Positions 1 through 8,363 are shown, counted from the stretch's first letter. The stretch is 53,892 nucleotides of DNA from Bacillota bacterium (GCA_023400055.1 JAEXFN010000060.1:1-53892), one strand, 5' to 3'. A program made the numbers and translations. The notes: generated by a model from the sequence alone, not told the origin.

Positions 1-199
1 GTGCTTGCTGTCCTCCGCGGTGGGGTCCAGCTTCTCAACAGGCAGATTGCTCTTGGGCACTTCCTCCATGGCGGCCTTGTTGTCCACATCGATCAGCTGG
101 GCGCGCTCAGCGGCGAACTCCTTGGAGATCATCTGGTCCACGGGCAGGTTGAAGAAGGCGGGGTCACCGATGTAGCTGTAGGAGTCGGTCAGAGCAATA
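1..199 (-). pseudogene. gamma-glutamyltransferase fragment, truncated at both ends
   Basis: Reading the minus strand from about 198 down to 1 gives an open frame of about 65 residues beginning IALTDSYSYIGDPAFF, followed by LPVDQMISKEFAAERAQLID. This matches the conserved GGT pattern (AxADxxxYxGDPxF, then PVxxLxSKxYAxxR). The frame runs off the window start just before the region where the catalytic Thr would lie. It has no N-terminal half: at about 195-200 the sequence switches into the 42-base repeats of the next gene, in another frame. Codon use (CTG, GTG, ATC, AAG, GAG) is more GC3-biased than the neighbours. Either a rearrangement or an assembly join explains this. The family call is fairly sure; the status as a real gene is not. 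Confidence 0.6.
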
Positions 200-833
200 C
201 GGCGTCCTCGGAAGTCTCTTCGGTTTCATCCGTAGCTTCCACAGCGTCCTCGGAAGTCTCTTCGGTCTCATCCGTAGCCTCTACAGCGTCCTCGGAGGTT
301 TCCTCGGTCTCATCCGTGGCTTCCACGGCGTCCTCAGAAGTCTCTTCGGTCTCATCCGTAGCTTCCACAGCGTCCTCGGAAGTTTCCTCGGTCTCATCCG
401 TAGCTTCCACAGCGTCCTCGGAAGTTTCCTCGGTCTCATCCGTAGCCTCTACTGCAGCCTCTTCAGAAGATTCCGTAGCCGTTTCCTCAACAGTGAACCC
501 GCCCTTTAAGGTGGCGGTTTCATTATTGGGGTTGGTCACAACGACGTCATAACTACCGGCCGGCTGTCCACTGAGGTCGAAATTGCAAGTGATTGTTGCG
601 GTACCATCAACCGTGACCTCTGTTCCGGGAATCGTTACATTATCACTACCGTTCAACTGGACGGTGGCGTTGGGATCGAAATCCGTCCCAGCAATTGTCA
701 CGGATACCGTCGCATTGTTCTCGGCGCTTTCGGGAGTGATGGCTGAGGTAGAGTTGATGGATGGCGCAGCTAAAATCGGCACTGCGCAAAGCAATAAGAG
801 AATCACAGCCAGTCTTGTAATTTTGAATGACAT
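189..833 (-). CDS. secreted IPT/TIG-domain protein with acidic 14-residue repeats (3' end probably truncated)
   Basis: The start is ATG at 833, preceded by AAAGGAGG. Residues 1-22 form a signal peptide (MSFKITRLAVILLLLCAVP, then Ala-rich cleavage). Residues about 25-115 resemble an IPT/TIG immunoglobulin-like fold: TVSVTIAGTDFDPNATVQLN, then GSYDVVVTNPNN and GGFTVEE. Then come six tandem copies of EATDETEETSEDAV, very acidic and Thr/Glu rich, like an extracellular stalk. The frame ends with Leu-Leu-stop created where the unrelated GGT-like sequence begins, so the natural C-terminus (possibly an anchor) is probably missing. Function is unknown; a surface or secreted role is inferred. Confidence 0.6.
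   Translation of the reverse strand: MSFKITRLAVILLLLCAVPILAAPSINSTSAITPESAENNATVSVTIAGTDFDPNATVQLNGSDNVTIPGTEVTVDGTATITCNFDLSGQPAGSYDVVVTNPNNETATLKGGFTVEETATESSEEAAVEATDETEETSEDAVEATDETEETSEDAVEATDETEETSEDAVEATDETEETSEDAVEATDETEETSEDAVEATDETEETSEDAVLL
198..449 (-). repeat. six tandem 42-base coding repeats
   Basis: Six 42-base units encode EATDETEETSEDAV. Units differ mainly at synonymous positions (for example AGCTTCC/AGCCTCT and AGTCTC/AGTTTCC), so the array is old enough to have accumulated silent changes while the peptide was kept. Confidence 0.9.
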
Positions 834-1168
834 TGTTGAACCTCCTTTACCAAATATAAACAACATTGAAATGATCCACGGCATCACCTCGCTTGACAAA
901 TTACGCGTCTTGCTTGGAAATATCTGTAGGGGCCGAAAGCCCTCGAACTTATCGGTTGAAAGTCAAAACCGGCCAAAACAGGCTGAAAGGCTGGATCAAA
1001 TCGACTCAACTGGAGGCAAAGCTTTACAACGATGTCATCCAAAGACTCTTATTTATGGTAACCAATTACTAATATATTACTTCTACATATTCCATAATAA
1101 TCCTGTAAAAATTTTTTCGACATGGCAGGTTTATTTTGTAATGACTTTTCAAGAGGCGCCCCAGAATT
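834..1168. other. gene-free AT-rich spacer
   Basis: This spacer lies upstream of the repeat protein and downstream of the LCP gene. The part around 1040-1130 is AT-rich and may hold the promoter of the repeat protein. I see no convincing -35/-10 pair, RNA gene or hairpin terminator. Confidence 0.5.
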
Positions 1169-2143
1169 TCACCGCAGATACGCCGCAGCAATCCGTTTCG
1201 CCTGCGCCAGGTCGGGAATCCAATAATACACGACCGAGCGGGTCAAAGGATCCCGGGCGTAATTCGCTTTTCCCGGTATTTGACAATAATGGATCGCCGT
1301 CCGGGGGATCTGCCGGAATGTCCGGGCCAGTCCCAACAGTTCGGTATCGGAGAGATCGGTGTCCACGATACCGTCCTTGGCGCGACGGATCAACGGAATT
1401 AACTGCGAAAAATAAGACGGACTGACTAGCTTGAGCGCCATTGCTTTCAATATCGCCAGCTGATTCCTTTGGCGGCCGAAATCGCCATCCCGCAGGGAAT
1501 GGCGCTCTCGGGCGAGATCCAAGGCCGTTGCGCCGTTAATATGGCTTTTACCGGCCGGAAGCGTGACATGAGCGTAGGTCAGTTTTACCGGCCGTTCCAA
1601 TTCGACGTCGATTCCGCCGATATTATCGACAAACTCCCGGAAGCCCCGGAAATTAACCTTAATGTAATGGGGAATGGGACAATCCAACAATTGGCCGGCG
1701 GCTTTGAGGGTGGCCCGGGTCCCGGCCCGGTTTCCTCCGGCCTGCTCTCCCAAAACCTGCAGATGGTTTAGTTTGGTGTAACCGAGTCCGGTGACTGCGA
1801 TCCGGGTGTCCCGGGGAACGCTCACGAACGCGAGCCGCTTTTGGACACGGTCGATATGAGCAACCATAATCATATCGGCCCGCGATTTACTGTCGGATCC
1901 GGACCAGGTGTCGACCCCCAGCAGCATCAGATTAAACCCCTGGGATGCTGCGGGCGGGGCGGGTCGTCGGCGACCGGCGGCCGAATGCCCTGAAACTGGG
2001 CCTGGCCTCAATGGTCGAATCGAACGATAAACGATAGCCGGCCGGTGCCGGGCGAAATATAGCGATTGCCCATATTCCGCGAAGCTGACGCCCAACGCCA
2101 CCAACAAGGCAACAACGACATCAACCGGCTTCATCCCTGCCAT
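1169..2143 (-). CDS. LytR-CpsA-Psr (LCP) family cell-envelope protein
   Basis: 324 residues; ATG at 2143 has TAGGAG six bases upstream. There is one N-terminal membrane segment (about residues 6-24), then a Pro-rich linker and the LCP domain (about 70-230): LMLLGVDTW, SRADMIMVAHID, FVSVPRDTRIAV, GGIDVELERPV and GRQRNQLAILKAM. The Asp and Arg residues that bind the pyrophosphate of polyprenyl-linked substrates are present. LCP enzymes transfer glycopolymers from undecaprenyl carriers to peptidoglycan outside the membrane; a regulatory role is the older interpretation. It stands alone on the minus strand, so its polymer partner cannot be read from context. Confidence 0.88.
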   Translation of the reverse strand: MAGMKPVDVVVALLVALGVSFAEYGQSLYFARHRPAIVYRSIRPLRPGPVSGHSAAGRRRPAPPAASQGFNLMLLGVDTWSGSDSKSRADMIMVAHIDRVQKRLAFVSVPRDTRIAVTGLGYTKLNHLQVLGEQAGGNRAGTRATLKAAGQLLDCPIPHYIKVNFRGFREFVDNIGGIDVELERPVKLTYAHVTLPAGKSHINGATALDLARERHSLRDGDFGRQRNQLAILKAMALKLVSPSYFSQLIPLIRRAKDGIVDTDLSDTELLGLARTFRQIPRTAIHYCQIPGKANYARDPLTRSVVYYWIPDLAQAKRIAAAYLR

Positions 2144-2538
2144 TTCGCACTCCTATCCCGACTATCCGCAAAATGTTCCGTCAAAAGCCCACACAACTAT
2201 TTAATCACTGTTAAAAGCGTTAGGCCCTGTCCGAAGGTCAAAAGAGCCATAAAATTCCAGCGAAAGTAAGGAATAAAGTCGCTTTAAAATTTTGGGCGTA
2301 TAACTTCTCATTTTACCGTGATTGGAGAGCGTCCAAATCCAAGTCAAGCGGGATCCGCTATGAGTGGAATAATGGGAAAATTATCACGGCGCACGACTGT
2401 ATCATTTTATGCTTAGGAGCGATCGTTTATGATATCGGATTATCGGAGTTTTTTTATTCTCATTGCGGGGACGTTATGTTGCAAACGGGTCAGCGCTGTC
2501 TATTGGACACGTTACGTGATAATTTTATGTTTAAGCGT
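2144..2538. other. gene-free spacer containing a dispersed-repeat copy
   Basis: No credible gene was found. Bases 2224-2240 (CCCTGTCCGAAGGTCA) recur exactly at about 25964-25979, and both copies are followed within 25-45 bases by a GATAAAG- or AATAAAG-type sequence running into TTTAAA. The remainder (2290-2535) is AT-rich without a clear promoter or hairpin. Confidence 0.5.
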
Positions 2539-3450
2539 CTATTTTTCGAGTAAGATGCGCAGATTGCGGGCCAGGATATTATCGTGGCAATAACCGGCCA
2601 GGCCCAGCCTTGCCAAGGTCAACCTGGTCTTTTCCGGAAGCCGCTCGAGCCCGGTGCCGTCCAGGATGGCGGCGATCTCGGCTTCGCTGAATGCCTCGTT
2701 AATTTCCTCCGTGCGCAACCGGTCGCGATTCTGGGGACAGACGATCTGGCATCGCATGCAGCCGACCAGCGCGTTGTGTCCGTTCGCCCAGTCCGGAAAA
2801 GCCCCGCTGTTTTCATTGCAAAAAGTGAGACATCTTTCGGCATGAATTACAAACCGGTCCGGGTCGATGCAATGGGTCGGGCAACTCCGCAAACAGGCCT
2901 GGCAAGCGGCACATTCCGGCATTTGCGTCGCCTCCCGCCAGGCATCCTGCGTTACCTGAAGATCGCTGACGAAAACCATGATCGTGTAAAAACTGCCCAT
3001 GCCGTCGACATAGGAAATGTTATTCCGGCCGTAGCGACTGAGCCCGGACCGGACCGCCAGCAGTTTCTTGGGCAAACCGGCCTTGAGCCAACGGTACGAT
3101 CCGCTTTGCAACTCTTCGGCCACAATGGCGATGGCCCGCTGATCTTCATCGCAAGGATAGGTGGGCGGTATCACCACCTGCCGCAGTCGTCCCCGCCAGC
3201 GAAAGTCCAATCGGGTCAACGGCTGCGGAGCTGCCACCACGATCAGCGAACGCGCTTCCGGCAGGCGGTCCGCGTAATCAAATTGCCAGCCGCTCAAATA
3301 ACGCCGGTAAAGCGTTTCGTCCAAGATCCCCGCCTGGCGGAGCGCCGCAATCTCCCGGCGCAATTCCTCCAGATGCCCGCTGGCCACCAGCCGTGCTTGG
3401 AAACCGTGCCGCATCAATCGTTGGATTAGTCGTTCCTGTATCCCGTCCAA
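2539..3450 (-). CDS. QueG-like double [4Fe-4S] cluster protein
   Basis: About 303 residues. A TTG at 3450 sits after GAGGAGGAG at good spacing, so it is preferred over the upstream GTG at 3477, which has no ribosome binding site. The C-terminal half carries two ferredoxin-like motifs: CAACQACLRSCP followed by a Cys in PTHCID, and CMRCQIVCPQN with a preceding RCLTFC. The N-terminal part matches the DUF1730/epoxyqueuosine reductase layout (ARSLIVVAAPQP, SRYGRNNISYVDGMGS). QueG reduces epoxyqueuosine in tRNA using cobalamin, but many Clostridia carry divergent paralogues without known substrate. No queuosine gene is nearby, so only the family is assigned. Confidence 0.8.
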   Translation of the reverse strand: MDGIQERLIQRLMRHGFQARLVASGHLEELRREIAALRQAGILDETLYRRYLSGWQFDYADRLPEARSLIVVAAPQPLTRLDFRWRGRLRQVVIPPTYPCDEDQRAIAIVAEELQSGSYRWLKAGLPKKLLAVRSGLSRYGRNNISYVDGMGSFYTIMVFVSDLQVTQDAWREATQMPECAACQACLRSCPTHCIDPDRFVIHAERCLTFCNENSGAFPDWANGHNALVGCMRCQIVCPQNRDRLRTEEINEAFSEAEIAAILDGTGLERLPEKTRLTLARLGLAGYCHDNILARNLRILLEK

Positions 3451-3572
3451 TCCGAACTCCTCCTCTTTCGTAACCACTATTATAAATTAAAACAGTTACA
3501 ATATTTTCTTTAAGAATACCATAGCCAGCGCCAGCCGTCAATCGAACCGTTCCAACCGGAGCCAAACCGCAT

Positions 3573-3610
3573 AAAAAAACGCCGTCAGTCAACAAATGAC
3601 TCACGGCGTT
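3573..3610 (-). terminator. intrinsic terminator after cysS
   Basis: On the minus strand, AACGCCGTGAGTCA and TGACTGACGGCGTT form a long stem with a small loop, followed by a run of seven T. It lies about 40 bases past the cysS stop codon and ends the cysE-cysS operon. Confidence 0.85.
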
Positions 3611-3651
3611 TCTCGTTCAATCGCTTCGATAAGGTATAACGATAAAAAGCC

Positions 3652-5088
3652 TCATTCAAACCGCCAGCGCGCGCCCTGCGGAGTGTCTTCGAGGATAACT
3701 CCCTTTTGTTTGATTTCATCCCGGATCTGATCGGCCAACGCCCAGTTTTTAGCTTTTTTGGCTTGGATCCGCCGTTCGATCAACGCCTCTACCTCGGTCG
3801 CATCCACCTTCGTCGCCGGGATTCCCTCCGCCTGGAATAGGCCGAGGACTTCGCCGCCCAATTCCACCAACGTATCCAGCGCCTCCTGGAGCAGTTCCCG
3901 GGCGCCGACGGTCAGCCCAAAGCCCTGGCTCTGGGTCCAGCGGTTGACTTCCCGCACCAGATCATAAAGACTCGCCAAAGCCTGCGGTGTATTGAAATCA
4001 TCCTCCATGCCGGCGATAAAATCGGTCCGGGTCGCCGCGATCTGTTGCCGCACCGCCGCCGCTGCTGCGCCGGCTTCGCCCGGTGCCGCATCCTGCCGCA
4101 ACAGATGCTCCCAATTGAAGCGGGCCGTCTCCAGCCGCTCCAGGCCTTTGGCCGCCGTCTGCAACTCTTCCTCGCCAAAGCTGATCGGATTGCGGTAATG
4201 GGTGCCGACCAGCCAGAAACGGACCACTTTCGGCGGGAAACGGTCGATCACGTCGCGGATGGTCGAAAAGTTGCCGACCGACTTGCCCATCCGGCTGCCG
4301 CCAACGGTCACAAAGGCGTTATGCAGCCAGTAACGGACGAACGGCTGGCCCAGATAGGCTTCGGACTGGGCGATCTCATTTTCGTGATGCGGGAAGACCA
4401 GGTCTTCTCCGCCGCCGTGGAAATCAAAGCCGGCGCCCAAGTACTTGAGCGACATCGCCGAACATTCGATATGCCAGCCCGGCCGGCCCGGACCCCACGG
4501 GGAATCCCAGGCGATCTCGCCCGGCTTGGCGGCTTTCCAGAGCGCGAAATCCATCGGGTCCCGTTTGGCCTCATTCACTTCCACCCTGGCTCCGGCCTGC
4601 ATCTCCTCGAGATCCCGCCCGGACAACTTGCCGTAATCCTTAAACTTGGCGACCTCGAAATAAACGTCGCCGTTTAATTGGTAGGCAAAACCCTTCTCGA
4701 CCAGCGTCCAGACCATTTCGATGATCTCCGGAATGTGCTCCGAAACCTTGGGGTAGTTGTCGGCCGGCTCAATCCCCAGTTTGGCCAGGTCCTCGAGGTA
4801 AATCTGGGCATACTCCTCGGCCAATTCCAGGGGACCCTTCTCCAGCTGCTTGGAGCGGTTGATGATCTTGTCATCGACATCGGTGAAGTTTTGAATATAA
4901 TTCACTCGATAACCGCGGTACTTCAGGAAACGGCGCACGCAGTCCCAGAAGACCGCCGGCCGCGAATTGCCGATATGGGCGAAATCGTACGGAGTGACTC
5001 CGCACGTATAGATCGATGCTTTGCCCGCCTCACGCGGGACAAATTCCTCCTTGGTCCCGGACAGCGAGTTAAAAACCCTGATTGTCAT
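3652..5088 (-). CDS. cysS: cysteinyl-tRNA synthetase
   Basis: 478 residues from ATG 5088 (MTIRVFNSLSG), with GGTGG just upstream. It charges tRNA-Cys with cysteine in the cytoplasm. HIGH-type motif: AHIGNSRPAVFWD; zinc ligands include the Cys in YTCGVTPYD, the Cys in WHIECSAMS and the His pair in FPHHENE. The KMSKS loop reads SRMGKSVGNF, a substitution at the first and third positions. The C-terminal anticodon-binding part ends GVILEDTPQGARWRF, typical of the family. It follows cysE by about 105 bases and is co-controlled by the upstream T-box, coupling cysteine synthesis to tRNA charging. Confidence 0.95.
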   Translation of the reverse strand: MTIRVFNSLSGTKEEFVPREAGKASIYTCGVTPYDFAHIGNSRPAVFWDCVRRFLKYRGYRVNYIQNFTDVDDKIINRSKQLEKGPLELAEEYAQIYLEDLAKLGIEPADNYPKVSEHIPEIIEMVWTLVEKGFAYQLNGDVYFEVAKFKDYGKLSGRDLEEMQAGARVEVNEAKRDPMDFALWKAAKPGEIAWDSPWGPGRPGWHIECSAMSLKYLGAGFDFHGGGEDLVFPHHENEIAQSEAYLGQPFVRYWLHNAFVTVGGSRMGKSVGNFSTIRDVIDRFPPKVVRFWLVGTHYRNPISFGEEELQTAAKGLERLETARFNWEHLLRQDAAPGEAGAAAAAVRQQIAATRTDFIAGMEDDFNTPQALASLYDLVREVNRWTQSQGFGLTVGARELLQEALDTLVELGGEVLGLFQAEGIPATKVDATEVEALIERRIQAKKAKNWALADQIRDEIKQKGVILEDTPQGARWRFE

Positions 5089-5194
5089 CAATGCCACCAC
5101 ATTTCCTTAGATTGATACTTGATCCCCAAAATTGCCTCATTAATACGATTTATACTGAACAAACCGTTCCTTGGTTGACCCGGCATTGTCGAAC

Positions 5195-5869
5195 TTACGA
5201 GCAGCCATTGCCCGACTTGAGCGCGACCTTCTCCTCTTCCAGCTCTTCGATGCGCGTCTCCAGCTCGCTGACCTTGTGCTGCAGGCATTGGAGCATCTGC
5301 GCCACGGGATCCGGCAGATTGTTATGGGCCAGGTCCGGCCCCTGCACCCGGACGCCGTTTTCGACCACTACCCGGCCGGGAACCCCGACCACCGTGGTAT
5401 TGGGCGGCGCATCCTTCAGCACGACGGCGCCGGCGCCGATCTTTACGCAATCCCCAATCTTGATCGAACCCAGGATCTTGGCTCCGGTGGAAATCATCAC
5501 GCCGTTGCCGATGGTCGGATGGCGCTTGCCTTTTTCCTTGCCGGTTCCGCCCAGCGTCACGCCTTGAAAGATGGTGACGTCGTCGCCGATCTCGGCCGTC
5601 TCGCCAATCACCACGCCCATCCCGTGATCGATGAAGAAGCGCCGCCCGATCTGGGCGCCGGGATGAATTTCGATCCCGGTCAGCAAGCGGTTCAATTGCG
5701 AAATCACTCGGGCCAGCAAGAACCGGCGCCGCCGGTACAGCCAGTGGGCAAAACGGTGCCAGAACAGGGCGTGGACTCCCGGGTAGCATAACAAGACTTC
5801 CACCCAGGAACGAGCCGCCGGATCGCGGTCAAATACAGTCATAATATCCTCTCGCAGATGGGTAAACAT
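5195..5869 (-). CDS. cysE: serine O-acetyltransferase
   Basis: 224 residues; ATG 5869 follows GGAGG at six bases. It makes O-acetylserine from serine and acetyl-CoA, the committed step of cysteine synthesis. The N-terminal helical part (RDPAARSWVEVLLCYPG) precedes a left-handed beta-helix of hexapeptide repeats: IEIHPGAQIGRRFFIDHGMG, GVTLGGTGKEKGKRHPTIG, GAGAVVLKD, VVGVPGRVV. The catalytic His of DHGMG is present. The C-terminus is a Glu-rich coiled coil (ELETRIEELEEEK). It is the first gene behind a T-box leader and precedes cysS, the classic Bacillota arrangement. Confidence 0.95.
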   Translation of the reverse strand: MFTHLREDIMTVFDRDPAARSWVEVLLCYPGVHALFWHRFAHWLYRRRRFLLARVISQLNRLLTGIEIHPGAQIGRRFFIDHGMGVVIGETAEIGDDVTIFQGVTLGGTGKEKGKRHPTIGNGVMISTGAKILGSIKIGDCVKIGAGAVVLKDAPPNTTVVGVPGRVVVENGVRVQGPDLAHNNLPDPVAQMLQCLQHKVSELETRIEELEEEKVALKSGNGCS

Positions 5870-5945
5870 ACGCTACCTCCAAAATCTAAAATCCTTCGTG
5901 ATAAACGTCGAGCGATCGATTGCTCCCTTGCTCCGTAACCGGGCG

Positions 5946-6180
5946 ACAAAAAACCCTCGTCTCCGACAGAGACGAAGGTTTGCTTCGCGGTTCCACTCTG
6001 ATTAGGCATAATACCTCTCTCAAACGCTGTAACGGGCTGCCCGTGCCCGACTACTTTTCCTAAGTTCATCAGGCCGCTCCGGGGTGCAAGATCGTCACGG
6101 TCCGCCAGGTGGTCGCAGCAAACCCACCCTCTCTGAGGCTTCCCTGTGAAATCGATCCCCATCTTCACTTTGTTTATCCT
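5946..6180 (-). ncRNA. T-box leader, probably cysteine-specific
   Basis: The minus-strand leader carries the conserved T-box sequence AGAGTGGAACCGCG (5986-5999), directly followed by a terminator stem ACCTTCGTCTC / GAGACGAGGGT and a T run (5946-5980). Stem I can close with GGGGATCG pairing to CGAT...CCCC; the internal loop on the 3' side holds TGC (6086-6088), the cysteine codon expected of the specifier. The downstream genes cysE and cysS agree with tRNA-Cys sensing: uncharged tRNA would favour the antiterminator and allow transcription. Confidence 0.88.
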
Positions 6181-6182
6181 AT

Positions 6183-6212
6183 ATTATAGTCCACCACCCT
6201 CCGAATTGTCAA
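6183..6212 (-). promoter_or_regulatory. sigma-A promoter of the T-box cysE-cysS operon
   Basis: Consensus TTGACA (6207-6212) and TATAAT (6183-6188) are separated by 18 bases, directly upstream of the T-box leader. Confidence 0.88.
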
Positions 6213-6266
6213 TTCGACTTAAGGCCGGTAAATTCTATCCGTCCTCAAAAATTGTTTAAACCGGCA

Positions 6267-7157
6267 TTAATGGCCGATGATCATTCTTCCGACGAATGAA
6301 AAGAACTTGCTGAAAAGGGCCTTGATAAATTCGAGCATCCGGTCCAGGAAGGATTGGGGTTGCTCCGGCTGGGACGGCTCCGGCGTCGTTTGATAGTTTT
6401 TGATCTGTTTTTGCAGTGCGTTCAGATCGAGGTTGAGTTGCTCGATCTTGAGCATCAACTCCGCCAATTGCTGCTTGTCTTGCTTGGATAGACTGAGATC
6501 CTGTTCCTTGGCCGACTGTTCAATGATCTTGGTAACATTCTCCTTGGTGGCGGCCTGCTCCTGAATCACCCGTTCCTTGGCCCGTTCCACCAGGACCGCC
6601 GCGCGCTCCTTGCCGACCTTTTCGCCGAGATTGCCGGTGGTGATCAGTTCCTCGGCGGCGGTCCGTTGCAGCGACGGCGCGATGGATTTGCCGGTGAGCG
6701 AGGCGAAGGACTTAAAGATCCCCACCAAAGCGGCGGTTCCGGATACCGGTTGCGGCGCCGTGGCGAAAATCCGGGCATCGGCTACCCCCGCCGTGCTTAA
6801 GGCATTGGCGTAAATATGTGGGGTGATGAAGGTGATGTTTTGGGTATCCACCTTGATCCCGACTCCCGCCGCCAGCTTCTCGATATAGACCGACGAAACC
6901 GCCTTGGTGCCGATCTGGACATCGGGCACCAGGCCGCGCAATAACCCCCATTCTTCCTCGTTGGTGACGGTGATGGTCTTAACCTCCGCCAGTTTGACGT
7001 CGGCCGGCAGCGGAAAGCTCTTGGAAACGGCCGCCCGTTCGCTCTGGGTCAAGTCGTTCCCATAAGAAATGATGCGGAGCAGCGGCTCCGCACCGGATGC
7101 CGGCAGGGAAAAGATCAAGCTGAGTCCGAACAATATCCACCACGCGAACTTTTTCAC
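6267..7157 (-). CDS. DUF1002 family (YpuA-like) secreted protein
   Basis: 296 residues with a GTG start at 7157 and AAGGACGG upstream. Residues 1-22 are a signal peptide. The body matches DUF1002: ERAAVSKSFPLP, ITVTNEEEWGLLRGLVPD, ISSVYIE-like VSSVYIEKLAAGVGIKV and ITPHIYANALSTAGVADARI. The C-terminal third is helical and charged with a coiled coil (QLAELMLKIEQLNLDLNAL), and the last 25 residues are hydrophobic (FIKALFSKFFSFVGRMIIGH). The family role is unknown. It is 22 bases downstream of the RlpA-like gene, so the two probably form an envelope-related operon. Confidence 0.85.
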   Translation of the reverse strand: MKKFAWWILFGLSLIFSLPASGAEPLLRIISYGNDLTQSERAAVSKSFPLPADVKLAEVKTITVTNEEEWGLLRGLVPDVQIGTKAVSSVYIEKLAAGVGIKVDTQNITFITPHIYANALSTAGVADARIFATAPQPVSGTAALVGIFKSFASLTGKSIAPSLQRTAAEELITTGNLGEKVGKERAAVLVERAKERVIQEQAATKENVTKIIEQSAKEQDLSLSKQDKQQLAELMLKIEQLNLDLNALQKQIKNYQTTPEPSQPEQPQSFLDRMLEFIKALFSKFFSFVGRMIIGH

Positions 7158-7178
7158 CGCGATTCGCCGTCCTTCGAC

Positions 7179-7889
7179 TTACGACTGTAGCGCCAAGATC
7201 TCCATTTTTACCCGGACCACCCCGCGGATCCCGATCAAACTGGCGGCCGCCCAGGATAGATCCAACAAACGGCTCTTCACCCACGGGCCGCGGTCGTTGA
7301 CCACCGCCACCACCGACCGGTTATTCATCAGATTGGTCACCCGGATCCGGGTGCCGAACGGCAGGGAACGATGGGCCGCCGTGTAGCGGTTCTCATCAAA
7401 GTATTCGCCGCAGGCGGTCCGGCGTCCGCGAAACTCCCGGCCATACCAGGAGGCCAACCCGACGGCGCTGCCGATCGTCACGTAGGGCCGGAGCAGCCGC
7501 TCGGCCACGGCCGCCAGATTGCTCCGCCAGCGTTCCGCCACTTGTCGCTGGGAACAACGCTGCCGGTAAGCGGTATAGGGATCGGCCAATACCAGCAACT
7601 GGCCGCGGTAGCTCAGGCCGATGGCCCGCCGGGAGCAGTAAAGCTGCAGGTTGGCCGGGTTAAAATCGCCCTGTTCGTAAATATTCCGCAATCGGGTCGC
7701 GATCAGCCGCACCCGGTCGGTGGTACTCATTCCCTGATAGGCATGGCTAAGCTCGATCACCGGCTGATTGTGGATCAATACATATCCTAAGCCACCGGAT
7801 ACATACGACTGAATCGGGTCAGCCGCCAGCGCGCGGATGGGCCAGGCAACCAGAATCCCTACGACCAAAAAAACCTTTAGCCATTTCAT
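7179..7889 (-). CDS. RlpA-like double-psi beta-barrel protein, secreted
   Basis: 236 residues with an N-terminal signal peptide (LKVFLVVGILVAWPIRALA). Residues about 145-230 are the RlpA double-psi beta-barrel: GLASWYGREFRGRRTACGE, YTAAHRSLPFGTRIRVTN and VVNDRGPW...LDLSWAAA. RlpA proteins are septal lytic transglycosylases or peptidoglycan-binding proteins in Gram-negatives; in Bacillota the same fold occurs in surface proteins with 3D-like domains. The N-terminal 110 residues (with DRVRLIATRLRNIYEQGDF) are a separate unrecognised domain. The start codon lacks a strong ribosome binding site, so it is less certain. Confidence 0.82.
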   Translation of the reverse strand: MKWLKVFLVVGILVAWPIRALAADPIQSYVSGGLGYVLIHNQPVIELSHAYQGMSTTDRVRLIATRLRNIYEQGDFNPANLQLYCSRRAIGLSYRGQLLVLADPYTAYRQRCSQRQVAERWRSNLAAVAERLLRPYVTIGSAVGLASWYGREFRGRRTACGEYFDENRYTAAHRSLPFGTRIRVTNLMNNRSVVAVVNDRGPWVKSRLLDLSWAAASLIGIRGVVRVKMEILALQS

Positions 7890-8000
7890 GGAATTAGGTT
7901 ATCCATCTTTTTGGAATTCCATGCATCAGGCTTCACCGGACGGCCCTTTCCAGCCGGAGATCGGCTGCCGTTCATTTACCAGCGCGCCGCGTTATAACCA

Positions 8001-8024
8001 AAAGCCACCCCCGGGGGCGGCTTT
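8001..8024 (-). other. GC-rich hairpin
   Basis: AAAGCCACCCCC and GGGGGCGGCTTT form a nearly perfect stem with almost no loop, followed on the minus strand by TTGG. It lies between the rlpA-like gene and the end of the citrate-synthase-like gene and may be a weak terminator. Confidence 0.4.
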
Positions 8025-8226
8025 GCGTTGTGGCCGATCGTTTTCAATTATCGTTAACTTAACGCGTTGCGCTAAATGAAATTAACCGCAGACAAGGGGT
8101 TCGATCCTTGAAAGGGGTTTGCGAAGCGAGCCAAGATTCATGGCCCCGAAAGCGAAGCCGCAAAGCTGGCGAACGGAGGCGTTCCGGTTTCAGCGCGGAT
8201 CATTCCCGGCGCTCACTTATCCCAAG

Positions 8227-8357
8227 AAATCGATCTTTTGTGGATCAAGATCTTCCTTTTGTGGATTAGGATCGATCTGCTGTTAATAAAGATCGATCTG
8301 GAATGATTCCAGATCGATCTTTGATAATTCCAGATTTAACTTTTGTCGATAAAGATT
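8227..8357. repeat. array of six degenerate 21-base units
   Basis: Unit starts fall exactly at 8227, 8248, 8269, 8290, 8311 and 8332, with a partial seventh at 8353. Most units begin AGATCGATCT or a close variant, and four contain TTTTGTGGAT or a variant such as TTTTGTCGAT. The units are 60-80 percent alike by eye. The array is non-coding (stops in the reading frames I checked). It occupies the gap between the rlpA-like gene and the citrate-synthase-like gene. Confidence 0.75.
8288..8322 (-). terminator. possible terminator hairpin inside the 21-base array
   Basis: AAAGATCGATCTGGAA and TTCCAGATCGATCTTT are perfect 16-base complements around a 3-base loop, followed on the minus strand by ATTAAC. 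It lies 42 bases past the stop of the gene ending at 8364. The T tract is poor, so terminator function is uncertain. Confidence 0.45.
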
Positions 8358-8363
8358 TTGCGG

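Noticed and set aside
198..449. 42-base repeats as a CRISPR array
   Set aside because: The repeats are contiguous without spacers and lie inside a coding frame with mostly synonymous variation.
1..552. Plus-strand ORF with VSSVSSVASTASSE repeats
   Set aside because: It is the antisense shadow of the minus-strand 42-base repeats, which have a signal peptide, ribosome binding site and a recognisable IPT domain in the minus frame.
8092..8116. Possible tRNA T-arm (GGTTCGATCC)
   Set aside because: The T-stem pairs poorly and no acceptor stem, anticodon arm or D-arm is found around it.
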